Below, in pieces: positions 52,710 to 63,755 of a stretch of 64,000 nt of DNA; position 1 is the first letter of the stretch; every line of letters starts with the position of its first letter. The translations under genes and the position numbers were made by a program. The notes below the pieces were generated by a model. It did not search any database. It saw only the letters and a list, made by a program, of their open reading frames with translations, and had not been told where the DNA came from. Location: NCBI RefSeq assembly GCF_022701255.1, contig NZ_CP031705.1, positions 1,439,501 through 1,503,500 on the forward strand, written 5' to 3'. The DNA comes from Microcoleus vaginatus HSN003. Its GTDB lineage: Bacteria > Cyanobacteriota > Cyanobacteriia > Cyanobacteriales > Microcoleaceae.

Positions 52710-54026
52710 TTACAAAACTCGCAACGTGCTAGCAATACTATCGACTGCTTCCAGCGCGCGAATTTCATCGAGTGCTTGTTGAAAATTCCCTTCCCTAACA
52801 TCGTGAGTCACGACGACAATTTCTGCTAAATCGCCGTGAATTCCCGTCTGCACAACCGATTCTAAACTAACTTTGTGGTTGCCGAAACAAGTGCCGAGTT
52901 TGCCAATTACCCCCGGAGTATCGCGCGTCAGAAAACGGGCGTAAAAGCGAGTAACAAGTTCCTGCATCGGAGCAATTTTGCAGTAGTGTTGGTGACTGCA
53001 ACTCAGCAAAGGATGAGGAGTCGGAACAGCTTGGCTTTTCAGGATGGCTGCCACATTTATAATGTCGGATACTACGGCGCTAGCTGTCGGCCCCGCACCG
53101 GCGCCGCGACCGTACAGCATCAATTGCCCGATCGGCTCTCCTTCGACTAAAATTGCATTGTAAACCCCGTTGACATTGGCTAGCGGATGAGTTTTCGGCA
53201 CAAAACTAGGATGCACTCGAATTGACAGCAGTTCGCTTTCTCCCTCCGCTTGCTTACCATTGTCGCCGGAGGTTTCTTGAGCAATAGCCAACAATTTAAT
53301 CACAAATCCCAGCTTGTCGGCGTAGTCAATATCAGCCGCACTAACTTTTCTGATACCTTCGCAGTGAACATCGGCTAATTTGATGCGTCCGCCAAAAGCT
53401 AGCGAGGCTAAAATAGCAATTTTATCGGCAGCATCTAATCCATCTACATCTGCTGTGGGGTCAGCTTCAGCATAACCTAATTGCTGAGCTTCGGCGAGCA
53501 CTTCGGCAAAGTCTGCGCCTTCTGTTTGCATCCGCGTCAGGATGTAATTAGTTGTGCCGTTGACAATGCCGGTGACAGTTTGAATGCGGTTTGCACCTAA
53601 AGATTGTTTGAGGCTTTGAATGACTGGAATGCCGCCGCCGACAGCAGCTTCTAGCATTACGTAAACGCCTTTTTTGTTGGCGGCCTCGAAGATTTCATTC
53701 CCGTAGCGGGCGATAACTGCTTTGTTGGCAGTGACGACGTGCTTGCCGCTGGCAATAGCTTGCAGAATGAGCGATCGCGCCGGTTCCAATCCGCCAATCA
53801 ATTCTACTACAATATCAATTTCCGGGTCAGTTGCGATCGCTTCTAGGTCAGTTGTCAGCACATTTTCTGGCAATTGTAAAGACCGAGTTCGAGAAATATC
53901 GCGCACTCCCACCCGATAGATTTCCAATTCCTGCAACAGCGGATGGCGGCCATCTGGGGAGAGCAAAATCTCTGCTGTTCCCGCGCCAACTGTACCCAAA
54001 CCTAACAAACCAATTTTGAAAGCCAC
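52710..54026 (-). CDS. hom: Homoserine dehydrogenase
   Basis: The start is set at GTG 54026 so that the product begins MAFKIGLLGLGTVGAGTAEI. The longer frame upstream runs into repeat DNA. The 438-residue enzyme reduces aspartate semialdehyde to homoserine for threonine, methionine and isoleucine. Order: NAD(P)-binding domain (GLGTVGAGT), VVELIGGLEPARSLILQAI, the catalytic domain with VTANKAVIA, GGGIPVIQSLKQSLG and GIVNGTTNYIL, and a C-terminal ACT domain (about 350-430, RDTPGVIGKLGTCFGNHKVS) for feedback control, probably by threonine. It lies 325 bases after the petH stop on the same strand. Confidence 0.95.
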   Translation of the reverse strand: MAFKIGLLGLGTVGAGTAEILLSPDGRHPLLQELEIYRVGVRDISRTRSLQLPENVLTTDLEAIATDPEIDIVVELIGGLEPARSLILQAIASGKHVVTANKAVIARYGNEIFEAANKKGVYVMLEAAVGGGIPVIQSLKQSLGANRIQTVTGIVNGTTNYILTRMQTEGADFAEVLAEAQQLGYAEADPTADVDGLDAADKIAILASLAFGGRIKLADVHCEGIRKVSAADIDYADKLGFVIKLLAIAQETSGDNGKQAEGESELLSIRVHPSFVPKTHPLANVNGVYNAILVEGEPIGQLMLYGRGAGAGPTASAVVSDIINVAAILKSQAVPTPHPLLSCSHQHYCKIAPMQELVTRFYARFLTRDTPGVIGKLGTCFGNHKVSLESVVQTGIHGDLAEIVVVTHDVREGNFQQALDEIRALEAVDSIASTLRVL

Positions 54027-54351
54027 GACTTTGACCCGTAGAAACTCAATTAAGCCACAACCATTGTAGGCTATTCCCGTACCGGAGCAATCAAAATAGT
54101 ATTGTAGGGTACGCATTCGGTACCTTATATCAATTCCGGTTGCACTCCTTATGGTTGTTGACTGTTGACTGTTGACTGTTGACTGTTGACGGGCGGGTCG
54201 AAAAACTGAATGGTTGAGTGTTAACTGTTGACTCGATTTTATTATTCCGATGCAAGCGGAAACGATATTACAAGTCGGAGACAATTGCCCTAAAAACAAT
54301 TGTAGGGCGAGCCAAGCCCACCCTACAAATCAGATTAAATCAGGTAACACA
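54027..54351. other. Intergenic region with MITE copy 3, 325 bases
   Basis: No gene is visible. The region between petH and hom is nearly half filled by the MITE at 54130-54268. The rest presumably holds the hom promoter. Confidence 0.5.
54130..54268. repeat. MITE-like element, copy 3 (TTCCGGTTGCA ends)
   Basis: The ends TTCCGGTTGCA (54134-54144) and TGCAAGCGGAA (54251-54261, one mismatch) enclose a TGTTGAC heptamer array. It is nearly identical over about 140 bases to the copy at 43588-43731, inverted. Confidence 0.9.
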
Positions 54352-56145
<1,794 letters not shown>

Positions 56146-57150
56146 ATGACCAGTAAGCCGGATCGCGTGGTTTTAATTGGCGTTGCCGGAGATTCCGGAT
56201 GCGGAAAATCTACTTTTTTACGCCGATTGACAGATTTGTTCGGGGAAGATTTCGTGACTGTAATCTGCCTCGACGACTATCACAGTCTCGATCGCAAGCA
56301 GCGCAAGGAAACAGGGATTACTGCCCTTGACCCCAGAGCGAACAATTTTGACCTGATGGCAGAGCAAATGAAGGCGCTCAAAGAAGGTAATGCGATCGAC
56401 AAGCCGATCTACAACCACGAAACCGGTATGATCGACCCGCCCGAAAGGGTAGAGCCGAATCACGTGATTGTGATTGAGGGGCTGCATCCGCTTTACGACG
56501 AGCGAGTTCGATCGCTCATCGACTTCAGCGTCTACCTCGACATCAGCGACGAGGTAAAAATTGCTTGGAAAATCCAGCGCGACATGGCGGAACGGGGCCA
56601 CCGTTACGAAGACGTGCTGTTTGCGATCAATGCTCGCAAACCGGATTTTACCGCCTACATCGACCCGCAAAAGCAATATGCTGATGTGGTAATTCAAGTG
56701 TTGCCGACCAACTTGATCAAAGATGACAAAGAGCGGAAGGTTCTGCGCGTGCAGATGATCCAGCGCGAAGGCATCGCCAATTTTGAGCCTGCGTATTTGT
56801 TTGACGAAGGTTCAACAATTAACTGGGTTCCTTGCGGCCGCAAGCTGACTTGTTCCTATCCCGGAATTAAGATGTACTACGGGCCCGATGCTTTCTACGG
56901 TCACGAAGTCTCGATTTTGGAAGTAGATGGTCAATTCGAGAATCTCGAAGAAGTTATTTACATCGAAAGCCATTTGAGCAAGACTTCTGCGAAGTATGAA
57001 GGCGAGTTAACTCACCTGTTGCTTCAGCACCGCGAATATCCTGGTTCTAACAATGGAACTGGTTTGTTCCAAGTGTTAGTCGGATTGAAGATGCGGGCGA
57101 CTTACGAGAAGTTGACTGCAAAAGAAGCGAAAGTGGCTGTTAGTGTTTAG
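56146..57150 (+). CDS. prk: Phosphoribulokinase
   Basis: This 334-residue Calvin-cycle enzyme makes ribulose-1,5-bisphosphate from ribulose-5-phosphate and ATP. The P-loop is GDSGCGKSTFLRR and includes Cys19; Cys41 is in VTVICLDDYHS. This pair forms the thioredoxin-controlled disulfide in oxygenic phototrophs. Catalytic Asp43 and the following DDYH are present. A second Cys pair sits in WVPCGRKLTC, as needed for the GAPDH-CP12-PRK complex. The length and sequence are typical of cyanobacteria. A strong terminator follows. Confidence 0.97.
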   Translation: MTSKPDRVVLIGVAGDSGCGKSTFLRRLTDLFGEDFVTVICLDDYHSLDRKQRKETGITALDPRANNFDLMAEQMKALKEGNAIDKPIYNHETGMIDPPERVEPNHVIVIEGLHPLYDERVRSLIDFSVYLDISDEVKIAWKIQRDMAERGHRYEDVLFAINARKPDFTAYIDPQKQYADVVIQVLPTNLIKDDKERKVLRVQMIQREGIANFEPAYLFDEGSTINWVPCGRKLTCSYPGIKMYYGPDAFYGHEVSILEVDGQFENLEEVIYIESHLSKTSAKYEGELTHLLLQHREYPGSNNGTGLFQVLVGLKMRATYEKLTAKEAKVAVSV

Positions 57151-57172
57151 AACACAGACATGAAAGATTTGG

Positions 57173-57197
57173 GAGGCGCAATTGCGCCTCTTTTTTT
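57173..57197 (+). terminator. Rho-independent terminator of prk
   Basis: The perfect palindrome GAGGCGCAATTGCGCCTC is followed by seven T, 23 bases after the prk stop. Confidence 0.93.
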
Positions 57198-57437
57198 GTG
57201 GAGAAATGAACCGCAGAGGGTGATTTTGGCGCAGAGAAGAGTTAGGGCATAATACAATTCATTTCAGAAATATCTAAATTTCAAAAAATGCCTGTATTGC
57301 CTATGAAATCGTGAGATGAGATTCGGAAAAAAGCGTTAACCCAAGCATATTGAGTTAGGGTAGAGTGTGTGGCAATAGAGAGTTTAAAAATGTTTTTCAT
57401 GCTTGATTGAGGGTAGTTCTACTTTCTTGAATTATCT

Positions 57438-57580
57438 ATAGCGGTTCTCGGAAAGATGAGGTATTCACCAATTCATTAACAATTCCCCAATCCTCGAATC
57501 CCCCAATCCTCCAATCCTCCACTCCCCTAATCTAAAATTCTGCAATCTAAGTTGTACCTCATCTTTCTAATAACCGCAAT
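57438..57580. repeat. MITE-like palindromic element (GAAAGATGAGGTA ends)
   Basis: About 26-base imperfect inverted ends share GCGGTT and a perfect GAAAGATGAGGTA (57451-57463) with TACCTCATCTTTC (57555-57567). The interior has short CAATCCTC direct repeats and no reading frame. Confidence 0.7.
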
Positions 57581-57627
57581 AATTCGATGCAACCCTGTCT
57601 GAATATCGATTAAGAATGCCAAAAACT

Positions 57628-60405
57628 TTACTGCTGCACCATTACCTCTTCCAGCAATAGCTTCATTCGGTTGCCGATCGCCCCGACATTGGGTTCCTGT
57701 AAAATACCTAGATGGTCTCCAGGTATATCGTAAATGGTCAGATTGTCTTTGAGAAAAGGTTTCCAGCCTAGATCCGGATCGAGACTGACACTTACGCCCT
57801 CTTCAGAATCCAGCGCTTTAAACATAACTACTTTGCCAGCATAGGGTTTTGGCACGTAAGCTCGTTCTGCTTGCTGAATTATCTTCTCTGTCATCAAATA
57901 GTCTGTGGTGTAAGACATTGACTCTGTAGGTTCTTTCGGCTTAAAGTATCGCCCGATCGTCTTGCGGGCCGGCATTGTCATGGGGTCTGTAAGTGTCATT
58001 ATTTTATCGACGACACTACGGACGATGTAACCTATACCCTCCTTAGCAATTTTTTGGGTATGGAAGCGCAGCCGCTGCTGAATGGGTAGGGGCTTGTAGG
58101 CAGAGGGCAACATGGAATCAAACATCACCAATAACGCTGTTTCTTGTCCTTTAGCTGCCAATTTTTGAGCTACCTCAAAAGCAACAATACCTCCAAATGA
58201 CAAACCACCCAAATAATAGGGGCCTTCTGGTTGCACCTTCACGAGTTCATTGATGTAATAGTCTGCGATCGCCTCAACCTTATTGAGTGGTCCATTCATG
58301 CGATCTTTAACAAGAGTAATTAGGGCATATATCGGCCGATCTAGCCCCAAATATGGAATTAACGGATAATAAATAGACACTCCTTCAAACAGAAATAGTG
58401 GTGGCACAGAACCCTTCGGTTGAATCTCAACTAAGGAAAGGCTTTGGCTGGGGATATTCCCTTGACGTAGAATGTCGGCTAATTGTTTGATGGTTGGGGC
58501 TTGGAAGATAATCGATAGTGGCAAACTCTGCTGGAACTTTTCGTCAATTTTGTCAGCTAAGCGAGCTGCTAGCAGGGATGTACCGCCTAAATCCATTAAA
58601 TTATCCGTAGTACCGATCGGCTTAATATTGAGTACCTGCTCCCAAATATGGAGAAGTTGAGTTTCTAGTACATCAGCAGGCAACACAACTTCACCGTACT
58701 GAACCAGATCGACAACCTGCGGTTCTGGAAATGCACGACGATCGACTTTACCATTGGGGGTCATGGGGAAGCTCTCCATCACTACAACCGCTGGCGGAAT
58801 CATGTATGGCGGTAGCTTTGTTTGTAGAAAACTACGCAATGCAGACACCTGAATTGGTTGTCCGTGCTTCGGAATGATATATGCCACTAAGCGCTTTTCA
58901 CCGGGTACATCTTCCCGTGCCAAAACTATACCTTGTTGCACAGATGGGTACTGTTCCAAATAGGTTTCAATCTCTAGTAACTCAATCCGAAAACCTCGAA
59001 TTTTTACTTGAAAATCGATGCGACCAATAAACTCCAACGTTCCATTTGGTAAATAGCGGGCAGTATCCCCTGTTCTGTAAAGTTTGTCTTCAGGTCGATC
59101 GCTAAATGGATTAGCAACAAAATTACTTGCAGTGCGTTCTGCCAAATTGAGATATCCCCTCCCAAGCCCTGGGCCGCCAATATACAGTTCTCCAATATCG
59201 CCATCTGGCACAAGATTTAGGTTTTCATCCAGAATGTAAATTTGGCTGTTGGGAAGAGGACGACCGATCGGAATGTCTGCTTCACTACTGAGATCGTAAT
59301 CTTCAGCGATCGGGTCAAAAATGGTGGCCGTCACCGTAGTTTCAGTTGGCCCATAGGCATTGAGCCAACGAGGATATTGCCCAACCAATTGTCGCCATTC
59401 ACCATACAGAGCCCGAGAGGCTTTTTCTCCGCCCACAATCACCAATCTCACATCTGACGACATGGGAACGCGTAGCAATGAGAGTCCGCTGACGAGGCCA
59501 TGCCAAAAAGCAGTTGGCAAGTGCAGAATAGTAATGCGTTCTTGCTCAATAAATTCGAGGAATTGGCGGGTAGAGCTAATACAGTCTTCCGTTCGCAGCA
59601 CGATTGTTGCACCACTTACCAAGGATGGAAAAACTTCCCCAATGATGGTGTCAAAGCTCATGCTAGAGAATTGAAGTACCCGATCGCCCAATCCAAGATT
59701 AAATGCCTGTGCGATCGCCTTGCTGTGGTGAACCATGCCCCGGTGAGCAATCATTACACCCTTGGGATATCCCGTCGAACCAGAGGTGTAAATAACGTAA
59801 GCCAAATGCTCGGGCGTTGTCAGCAGAGACAAATTTTCAGTGCTGTATAGCGCCATCTCGTGCCAGTCTGTATCTGGACAAATCACGCGAGCATTGTGTT
59901 CTGGCAAAAATTCAACCAGATGCTGTTGAATCAAAATGAATCGCACAGCGGCGTCTTGTAACTTGTACGCTCGACGTTCGTGGGGATAGGTTGGGTCGAT
60001 CGGCACATAGGCCGCCCCAGCCTTGATCACCCCCAAAAAGCAAATCACCATTTCCAGGCAGCGATTCATAGAGATAGCAATCAGTTCATCCGGTTGCACT
60101 CCTAGTGCTTGAAGGTAATGGGCGAGCTGGTTTGCGCGTTGATTTAAGGCATCATAGGTTAATTCTTGCCCTTGAAATGACAGGGCGATCGCATCAGGAG
60201 TCTGCTTAACCTGTGCTTCAAACCATTGATGGATACTCACATAGTCAGATCGAGTTAGATCGACTTGAGAGTCCTCGACAGAGGAAATATCGTGAGTATA
60301 TAATGGAACATCAACACAGACATCGTGGGTAGTTTTTAGCGCATCAGTTTCCTTGTTGGGTAAGTACCCATCACCACTCGTCAAAAAATCTTGAGAGTTC
60401 ATCAT
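57628..60405 (-). CDS. Stand-alone A-T-TE nonribosomal peptide synthetase-like enzyme
   Basis: This 925-residue enzyme has no condensation domain. After a 60-residue leader comes an adenylation domain (about 65-560) with YVIYTSGSTGYPKG (ATP loop), NAYGPTETT, ELYIGGPGLGRGYLN, YRTGDTARYLPNGTLEFIGR, and the catalytic Lys in NGKVDRRAF. The Asp of SFDTIIGE keeps the residue that binds an alpha-amino group, so an amino acid is the likely substrate. By eye the pocket residues read about D-T-G-H-I-G-A-V-T, which I cannot assign. A carrier domain follows with LGGTSLLAA (Ser near 608), then a type I thioesterase (about 660-925) with GLSFGG Ser, Asp in FDSMLP and His in PGDHLGIL. It could load one amino acid and release it as a dimer, lactone, lactam or ester. 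No partner genes are adjacent. Confidence 0.9.
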   Translation of the reverse strand: MMNSQDFLTSGDGYLPNKETDALKTTHDVCVDVPLYTHDISSVEDSQVDLTRSDYVSIHQWFEAQVKQTPDAIALSFQGQELTYDALNQRANQLAHYLQALGVQPDELIAISMNRCLEMVICFLGVIKAGAAYVPIDPTYPHERRAYKLQDAAVRFILIQQHLVEFLPEHNARVICPDTDWHEMALYSTENLSLLTTPEHLAYVIYTSGSTGYPKGVMIAHRGMVHHSKAIAQAFNLGLGDRVLQFSSMSFDTIIGEVFPSLVSGATIVLRTEDCISSTRQFLEFIEQERITILHLPTAFWHGLVSGLSLLRVPMSSDVRLVIVGGEKASRALYGEWRQLVGQYPRWLNAYGPTETTVTATIFDPIAEDYDLSSEADIPIGRPLPNSQIYILDENLNLVPDGDIGELYIGGPGLGRGYLNLAERTASNFVANPFSDRPEDKLYRTGDTARYLPNGTLEFIGRIDFQVKIRGFRIELLEIETYLEQYPSVQQGIVLAREDVPGEKRLVAYIIPKHGQPIQVSALRSFLQTKLPPYMIPPAVVVMESFPMTPNGKVDRRAFPEPQVVDLVQYGEVVLPADVLETQLLHIWEQVLNIKPIGTTDNLMDLGGTSLLAARLADKIDEKFQQSLPLSIIFQAPTIKQLADILRQGNIPSQSLSLVEIQPKGSVPPLFLFEGVSIYYPLIPYLGLDRPIYALITLVKDRMNGPLNKVEAIADYYINELVKVQPEGPYYLGGLSFGGIVAFEVAQKLAAKGQETALLVMFDSMLPSAYKPLPIQQRLRFHTQKIAKEGIGYIVRSVVDKIMTLTDPMTMPARKTIGRYFKPKEPTESMSYTTDYLMTEKIIQQAERAYVPKPYAGKVVMFKALDSEEGVSVSLDPDLGWKPFLKDNLTIYDIPGDHLGILQEPNVGAIGNRMKLLLEEVMVQQ

Positions 60406-60864
60406 ATTTGTGATTTAAGTAGGGCAAGCGAGCTTAAGAAATGGCAGCCTGTCGGCAACTCCTTCTCCCGCATTCATCCAGCCAGCTCACAGCTTTTTGT
60501 GGACTGCTTGTTGTGCAGTGTCGAAACTGCCGCAGTGCAGTAATACTGCGTCGAACCAATCTATCACAGTTGCCAGGTCTATCTGAATATGGCGGCGCGA
60601 ATCAATGCGCTTTTGGGGAACGGAAGTTGTTTCTGGATAATTACTTTTTCTCTTGTTTTAATTCTACGGCTTATTAATTAAGCTGTTGTACATAAGACTG
60701 TTTTGGGAATCATCTCATTAGCGAGCGGGGGCGATCGCAGTAAAAAAGCAAAACAGAGATGATCCCTTACTCCTTCAATGGAGCTAAACTGCTTTGCCTG
60801 TAAATGTTTTAGCTATTTACATTTTTTTTGTATGCCTTAAAAATTTGTACGTTTTCTTAAGTTG
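60406..60864. other. Intergenic region, 459 bases
   Basis: No gene is supported; an apparent 78-codon plus-strand frame at 60441 does not look like protein. The region lies upstream of the A-T-TE gene, so its promoter is probably here. Confidence 0.4.
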
Positions 60865-62067
60865 TCACCAATAGGGGAGGGTGTTTGGAAGTAGAGATTT
60901 TAAGAAGGTTTTTCCGGCTTCATTGAGGTCGCTATCTAGGGAAAAAGTTAGACTGCGAACTCGGATATCGTCATTTTTTATATCTAGTGGCTGTTTGAGG
61001 TTTTGCGGGTAGATGAGAATTGCATTTTGGCACTTTAAGGCATTTGCGTAAGCAACTATTTGATGAATGTCATTATTGGCTACTTTATCGGGAGCTTTGT
61101 ATTTTGTATCGAGGACGTATTGGACTTTTTTTGTTTCACTATCGCCTAGGAGTAAGTCAATCCGATCGAAATAGTTTTGGTCATGGGTGACTCGGTGTTG
61201 TTGTTTGACAAAAAAGCCTTTTGGTGTATTTGCTTTGAGCCATTCAGCGACAAATTGTTCATATAAATTAGCCATGTCTATGAGAAAAGGGAGCATTTCG
61301 CGATCGCCTGTTTCGTGACTAGGCCCTGTGTTATCTAAAAAGAATCGACATAAGGCGTGTAAAAGTTGATAATCTTGATTCAAACGGTGATAATTTCTAT
61401 CAATACAAGCTTCGGATTTAAAATGTTTTAATGTGACAAATCCTTGGAGTGCGTGAAAGGCTTTTCGCACTGTGGATGAAACAGATTCACCGCATAAACC
61501 GCTGCGGCCAATGATGAAGAGTGTCCAAGCGAGTATTTGATTGTCTTCGATGTCGCCTGTTTGTTCGTTGTAGTGGCATTTTAGTTTAACATCCCAAGGT
61601 TTTTGCAGGGCTGACCGCAAATCGACGCGGCCGCGAATGTAGGCGAGTCTTTCTGTTTTGGATAAGTAATCGCGATATAATCCTTTGCGACAGCGTTCTA
61701 GAATTTTTTGGGCAAGAATGTTAGCTAATCTCTCGTAACTTTGTTCTAAAAATTGGCACTGAATCGATCCTTGGGGAAATTTTATCTTAAGTTTGTAGGC
61801 ATAGTCAAGCATTCCGAAGAGGTTGTTTATGGGAACCTTGGGGCGGATGGCGATGTGAAATTCTGGAGTGATGGGAATGTTGCCAACTCTGCCTTTAGAT
61901 TTTAAATGCCATTGATATTTTGTTTTAAAGTTGGGAAATTCTATCTCGATTTCCTTGGCATAATTATGGTATATTTTCTGTCCTACTGATTCGGGGATTG
62001 AGTCTTGTTCAAAAGTTGCTAATTGATATTCTGTAAGTTCGATAATTCGGCGGGATTCTGGTTTCAT
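60865..62067 (-). CDS. mcrC: McrC-like restriction nuclease subunit
   Basis: This 400-residue McrC protein is the nuclease part of a type IV McrBC system that cuts modified DNA when driven by McrB. The N-terminal part has beta-strands (RRIIELTEYQLATFEQDS, FHIAIRPKVPINNLFGMLDY), the middle has YIRGRVDLRSALQKPW, and the C-terminal PD-(D/E)XK core carries NYFDRIDLLLGD and VQYVLDTKYKAPDK. The D...DTK pattern is complete. It lies 56 bases after mcrB on the same strand. Which modification it recognises is set by McrB and cannot be told. Confidence 0.9.
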   Translation of the reverse strand: MKPESRRIIELTEYQLATFEQDSIPESVGQKIYHNYAKEIEIEFPNFKTKYQWHLKSKGRVGNIPITPEFHIAIRPKVPINNLFGMLDYAYKLKIKFPQGSIQCQFLEQSYERLANILAQKILERCRKGLYRDYLSKTERLAYIRGRVDLRSALQKPWDVKLKCHYNEQTGDIEDNQILAWTLFIIGRSGLCGESVSSTVRKAFHALQGFVTLKHFKSEACIDRNYHRLNQDYQLLHALCRFFLDNTGPSHETGDREMLPFLIDMANLYEQFVAEWLKANTPKGFFVKQQHRVTHDQNYFDRIDLLLGDSETKKVQYVLDTKYKAPDKVANNDIHQIVAYANALKCQNAILIYPQNLKQPLDIKNDDIRVRSLTFSLDSDLNEAGKTFLKSLLPNTLPYW

Positions 62068-62123
62068 AATTGTGGTGGATGCAGTAACGCCACCGTATCG
62101 GCGTTAATGACGGCGTTAGATTG

Positions 62124-63755
62124 TCAATAGCCCAATTTATTCTTGATATTTTCCCAGAGAAATTCATCCATTTTTTCCAGGCTATCAAAGAAGTATTCTT
62201 CGAGGTATGGCTCGATTTCCATTTGCCAAATATCTTGGATATCTTCAGCTAAGGTTTTTGTCAAAAAGAAGGAGATGCCTAGTTCATAGTGTTGGTTGTT
62301 AATTGCCTGATTGACATCTTCTAGAATGCTAGTTAATTTATCCACTGGAAAACCTGTTTGCCATTTTTGGTGATAGTGTTGCAGGACTTCATAGTTTGGA
62401 TAGACGGGAATGAATGCGAAGCGGCGGCGGAGTGCGTTATCGACTAAGGCAATAGAACGGTCTGCTGTATTCATTGTGCCGATAATGCGGACATTTGTAG
62501 GGATTCTAAATAGTTTACCGCTGGCTAGTTTAATAAAGCGTGCTGTGTCTTGTCGGTCATCTAGGAGATACATTAACTCGCCAAAGACTTGAGATAGATT
62601 TGCGCGATTAATTTCATCAATAATGAGAACGCAAGTGTCTTCACAGGCTTCGGCTTTTTCGCAGAATTCTAGGAATCTACCGGGAACTATTGAGTAGGTT
62701 AATTGTCCGTTTTGAGTTATTGGGCGGAGGCCTTCGATAAAGTCTTCGTAGGTGTAGGCGGGGTGAAATTGGATAATGTCTGACAAACCGTCACCGCCGC
62801 CGATTAAGTGTTTGGCTAGTTTTTCGGCTATAAAGGTTTTTCCGGTTCCGGGTGGGCCTTGGATGATGGTTTGGCCTTTGCGGTTAATGGCGTGTATCCA
62901 TTGGGTTAGTTGCGTTATTTTAAAAGCAGTAATTTCAGAAATTTCTTCTAGTTGATACACTGGGTTAAATTCCTTTTCATAGACTGAAAGATATTCACTA
63001 AGAGGTGGGTGATAATCGCCCAGCACTAATAAAAACACTGGAAATACTTTTTTAAAGGTTTGTGTGATTTTATGAATTAACTGTTTAGCAGAATATCCTA
63101 ATATTTCTTCTGATTCAAGTGATACACTGACCTGAATACTATTAATGTTATGTATGAAAGGAACGTCTAGTTGTTGTAAATTAAACAAGTATTGTAATAA
63201 TTCATTAATACTTTTAACTTTTTTATTGGGGGTATTAAAGAGCCCAAAATCGTGAATCCCAGGCTCCGTTCCGTGAGTTAAATAGTAATAAGTGGGCTGG
63301 GAAAATTTATATATTTTGAGCAGTTCTTTAATGCGTGTATTAGGTCTATAGTTAGAATAATAATTTTCAATAATTTCCCCTAGGTTTTTTATATGTGAGT
63401 GAAAACCAAAAGTTAATTTGTGTTCTTCAAAACTTATCCTTAACTGAGGATTGTTATCCAGAGAGTAGAAATCTTTTAAACCCAAAGCTACACTGTACGC
63501 TATGGATTGCAAATCGTTGATTGCAATAATCTGTCCAAGTTTCTCACACTTGAGATTGATATATTCTTTAATAAAATCAGGCAACAGATATTCCACCTGG
63601 CTTAAAATATCCTTGACTGGCTCTTCTACATATTTTAATAAATCTTTTTTGTGTTGCCTGTAAAAATCAGAGCTGCGATTTTTATAAAATTCGGTCAATA
63701 GGTTAAATGTGTTCTCTGAAAAAGGGCATTCAGGATGTACAAAAACTTTTTCCAT
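62124..63755 (-). CDS. mcrB: McrB-like AAA+ GTPase subunit
   Basis: This 543-residue motor subunit has an AAA+ core (about 285-500) with the Walker A motif IIQGPPGTGKTFIAEKL, Walker B LIIDEINRANLSQVFGEL, and the McrB hallmark GTMNTADRSIALVDNALRRR that replaces the usual sensor region and gives GTP selectivity. The N-terminal 280 residues differ from the E. coli DNA-binding domain. They begin FSENTFNLLTEFYKNRSSDF and weakly recall DUF2461-like domains. They probably read the DNA modification. The start is ATG 63755. It forms an operon with mcrC and no other gene. Confidence 0.9.
   Translation of the reverse strand: MEKVFVHPECPFSENTFNLLTEFYKNRSSDFYRQHKKDLLKYVEEPVKDILSQVEYLLPDFIKEYINLKCEKLGQIIAINDLQSIAYSVALGLKDFYSLDNNPQLRISFEEHKLTFGFHSHIKNLGEIIENYYSNYRPNTRIKELLKIYKFSQPTYYYLTHGTEPGIHDFGLFNTPNKKVKSINELLQYLFNLQQLDVPFIHNINSIQVSVSLESEEILGYSAKQLIHKITQTFKKVFPVFLLVLGDYHPPLSEYLSVYEKEFNPVYQLEEISEITAFKITQLTQWIHAINRKGQTIIQGPPGTGKTFIAEKLAKHLIGGGDGLSDIIQFHPAYTYEDFIEGLRPITQNGQLTYSIVPGRFLEFCEKAEACEDTCVLIIDEINRANLSQVFGELMYLLDDRQDTARFIKLASGKLFRIPTNVRIIGTMNTADRSIALVDNALRRRFAFIPVYPNYEVLQHYHQKWQTGFPVDKLTSILEDVNQAINNQHYELGISFFLTKTLAEDIQDIWQMEIEPYLEEYFFDSLEKMDEFLWENIKNKLGY

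Larger units (their letters stand above)
57151..57627. other. Intergenic region, 477 bases
   Basis: It begins with the prk terminator and holds a palindromic repeat element in its second half (57438-57580). No gene was found. Confidence 0.5.

Noticed and set aside
54027..54299. Upstream extension of hom
   Set aside because: It runs through MITE copy 3, and the Rossmann start MAFKIGLLGLG fits GTG 54026.
60441..60677. 78-codon plus-strand frame between the A-T-TE and mcrC genes
   Set aside because: It has unusual composition, no ribosome-binding site and no recognisable domain.
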